The position numbers were made by a program, and so were the translations under genes. This document shows, in pieces, positions 62,478 through 64,000 of a DNA stretch of 64,000 bases (the first letter of the stretch is position 1; every line of letters starts with the position of its first letter). Location of the stretch: positions 62,001-126,000 of the forward strand of contig NZ_CVTA01000064.1 of assembly GCF_001050035.1 (NCBI RefSeq), read 5' to 3'. This stretch comes from Mycolicibacterium komanii. GTDB lineage: Bacteria; Actinomycetota; Actinomycetes; Mycobacteriales; Mycobacteriaceae. The notes under the pieces were generated by a model. The model saw only the letters and a list, made by a program, of their open reading frames with translations, searched no databases and had not been told where the DNA came from.

Positions 62478-63821
62478 ATGGCCGACGCCGACGCCGTGAA
62501 GCGGAGTCGTGCCCGCGGCCGGCCCGCGGACAAGAAGAATCATCACACTGCAAAGCTCACTGCGGTGTCGGACCAGCCGTCGGTGGACGCCACGAGGCGC
62601 ACCGAGATCCTGAAGACGGCGGACGCTGTCATCGCGACGACGGGTCTGCGGAGTTCCCTGCAGCAGATCGCCGATGCCGCAGGCATCCTCGCCGGCAGCC
62701 TGTATCACCATTTCGAGTCGAAGGAAGCCATCCTCGTCGAACTGATCCGGCGCTACCACGTCGATCTTGATCGCGTCGGCGATCAAGCCCTCGAGCGCAT
62801 CGATCGGCCCGATCCGCGTCCGGCGTCCGAGCAGATCACGGAACTCGGATGTGAGATCGCCCGGTGCGCGGTGGAACATCGCGCAGCGCTCCAGATGTCG
62901 TTCTACGAGGGTCCGAGCACCGACCCCGAACTCGTCGAATTGGCCAAACGCCCCCCAACGAAGATCCAGGCCGCGATGTTGCAGGCATTGCGCGCCGGCC
63001 GCTGGAGCGGATACATCAGACCCGACATCGACCTCCCCACGCTGGCCGACCGGCTTTGCCAAAGCATGTTGCACGCCGGTCTCGACGTCGTACGCCACAA
63101 TGCCTCGGCCACCGAAGTTGCCCGGCTGAAAAGCCGGATCGCCCTCCAAGGGCTTGCAGTTGACCCGCCCACCGACGCGGACCTGGACAACTCTCCCGCA
63201 TTCGCAGCGGCGCAGCGGGTGATCGACAGCTGGGTGGACACCGAGGATGATACGGATCTCAAAGCTGCTCATGTGCGCGCGGTCGCGCGGGCCGAATTCG
63301 GGCGTCGTGGCTACGAGATGACGACCATTCGCGACATCGCGTCGGCCGCGGGTCTTGGCACCGGCACGGTGTACCGGGTGATCGGCTCGAAGGACGAGTT
63401 GTTGGTGTCGATCATGCTGGAATTCGGGCATAAGGTCGGCGGCGCGTGGACAGACATCGTCCGTTCGGAGTCCACGACGGTCGAGAAGCTCGATGCGTTG
63501 AGCTGGCTGAACATCAACGCCCTCGACCAGTTTCCCGACGAGTTCCGGATTCAGTTGGCGTGGCTGCGCCAGACACCTCCCGACACATCGACCCCGGCAT
63601 GGTCGTTCACCACCCGCATCCGACAGATGAAAGCGCTGCTCTCCCAGGGTATTCGGGCCGGCGAGATACAGGTTGACAGTCCGACTGCCGATCTCCTCGC
63701 TCGGTGCATCATCGGTGAGCAGTGGATCCCGGAAAACATCCTTCAAGAAATCGGCACACGGAACGCGTTGATTCTGGCGCGGGACACGATCCTGCGGGGA
63801 ATCGCCGTCCGCGGCAAGTGA
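62478..63821 (+). CDS. Regulator with two fused TetR units
   Basis: A 447-aa protein containing two complete TetR units in tandem. Unit 1 has its HTH at about residues 59-80 (SLQQIADAAGILAGSLYHHF) after RTEILKTADAVIATTGLRS; unit 2 has its HTH at about residues 279-300 (TIRDIASAAGLGTGTVYRVI) after VRAVARAEFGRRGYEM. Each is followed by its own helical ligand domain. M. tuberculosis Mce3R has such a double arrangement and controls lipid-catabolism genes. A monomer with two different HTHs could read an asymmetric site, such as GACCTAATNNTTGTTC found before five units here. ATG 62478 with AAAAGGAG upstream. Confidence 0.88.
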   Translation: MADADAVKRSRARGRPADKKNHHTAKLTAVSDQPSVDATRRTEILKTADAVIATTGLRSSLQQIADAAGILAGSLYHHFESKEAILVELIRRYHVDLDRVGDQALERIDRPDPRPASEQITELGCEIARCAVEHRAALQMSFYEGPSTDPELVELAKRPPTKIQAAMLQALRAGRWSGYIRPDIDLPTLADRLCQSMLHAGLDVVRHNASATEVARLKSRIALQGLAVDPPTDADLDNSPAFAAAQRVIDSWVDTEDDTDLKAAHVRAVARAEFGRRGYEMTTIRDIASAAGLGTGTVYRVIGSKDELLVSIMLEFGHKVGGAWTDIVRSESTTVEKLDALSWLNINALDQFPDEFRIQLAWLRQTPPDTSTPAWSFTTRIRQMKALLSQGIRAGEIQVDSPTADLLARCIIGEQWIPENILQEIGTRNALILARDTILRGIAVRGK

Positions 63822-63886
63822 TCGGCCGACGCCATCGGAATCCATTTGCGCAAGCCTGCTGCGTGAGCTCACGGCGACGGGGCATC

Positions 63887-63902
63887 GACCTAATTTTTGT
63901 TC
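63887..63902. promoter_or_regulatory. Shared motif, site D (upstream of the last gene)
   Basis: GACCTAATTTTTGTTC, 88 bases before the partial gene at 63990 and 66 bases after the dual TetR stop. With site C it is one of the two best copies of the motif. It implies that the next operon to the right is also in the regulon. Confidence 0.62.
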
Positions 63903-63913
63903 TGGCCTCTCAT

Positions 63914-63929
63914 AATAGTGAGTGCTATT
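63914..63929. promoter_or_regulatory. AATAGTG/CTATT inverted repeat near site D
   Basis: AATAG-TGAGTG-CTATT, with the same arms and 6-base spacing as the core of the palindrome at 30628-30645 (AATAG-TGGACA-CTATT). It is 60 bases before the last ATG. It may be a second operator, or hold part of a -10 region. Confidence 0.45.
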
Positions 63930-63989
63930 CTCGGCCGGAGCGGTCGGTGGCAGATGCGCGTCGAATCGCAAACTCCCGGAGGAGGATCG

Positions 63990-64000
63990 ATGGCCGGAGG
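63990..64000 (+). CDS. Start of a gene cut by the window end
   Basis: ATG at 63990 preceded by GGAGGAGG about 4-11 bases upstream, an almost ideal ribosome binding site. Only MAG and two bases are visible, so no product can be named. The two upstream inverted elements suggest that it belongs to the cluster. Confidence 0.65.

Overview
The window is high-GC actinobacterial DNA and almost certainly comes from a Mycobacterium/Mycolicibacterium-type chromosome. The first 17 kb keep the gene order of the M. tuberculosis Rv2882c-Rv2898c block: frr, pyrH, a MarR regulator, amiC, tsf, rpsB, an M23 peptidase, an LLM oxidoreductase, xerC, a siderophore-interacting protein, dprA, comM and yraN. Family names and M. 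tuberculosis comparisons are from memory; nothing was searched. No rRNA, tRNA, CRISPR array or transposase was seen.

Region 1 (1-17 kb) is the core block. Inserted in it are a methyltransferase gene divergent from the MarR gene, a ureohydrolase and a glycerate kinase. The methyltransferase and MarR proteins look like M. tuberculosis Rv0560c and Rv2887, and two 19-bp palindromes fill the 45 bp between them. Several core spacers carry long, near-perfect palindromes.

Region 2 (17-28 kb) is iron- and envelope-related. It holds a DUF1206 membrane protein, two small secreted proteins resembling the mycobacterial haem-binding (MHB) family, and an Fbp-type ferric-iron ABC transporter behind an IdeR-like box. 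The transporter operon is translationally coupled to an 826-aa protein made of an adenylation domain, a carrier domain and a multi-pass membrane domain. On the other strand are a thioesterase II, a CoA transferase resembling 2-methylfumaryl-CoA isomerase, a HAD phosphatase and small exported proteins.

Region 3 (28.3 kb to the end) is a large catabolic accessory region, visibly less GC-rich in places (especially about 32-46 kb). It has four P450s, a Baeyer-Villiger-type monooxygenase, two acyl-CoA synthetases, two pairs of acyl-CoA dehydrogenases, a crotonase, a MaoC-type hydratase, an aldehyde dehydrogenase, several SDRs (one of mycofactocin-coupled type), a ketosteroid-isomerase-like protein, a limonene-epoxide-hydrolase-like protein, a ferredoxin and three TetR-family regulators. 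The simplest reading is oxidation of a cyclic isoprenoid or steroid-like compound, CoA activation, then beta-oxidation. The substrate cannot be read from the sequence.

The most unusual part is 52-64 kb. An SDR, an AveC-like membrane protein, a LivK-type binding protein with no signal peptide, a MoxR-type AAA+ ATPase and a VWA protein lie on the minus strand. Divergent from them are an acyl-CoA dehydrogenase pair, an SDR, an NTF2-like protein and a regulator with two fused TetR units. A sequence close to GACCTAATNNTTGTTC lies before five of these transcription units, including a distant one at 31.4 kb. A second AveC-like gene sits at 29.7 kb with a 39-aa membrane micro-ORF. I propose one regulon and a candidate undescribed system: AveC-like proteins, a cytosolic LivK-like protein and a MoxR-VWA pair serving oxidative lipid or terpenoid catabolism.
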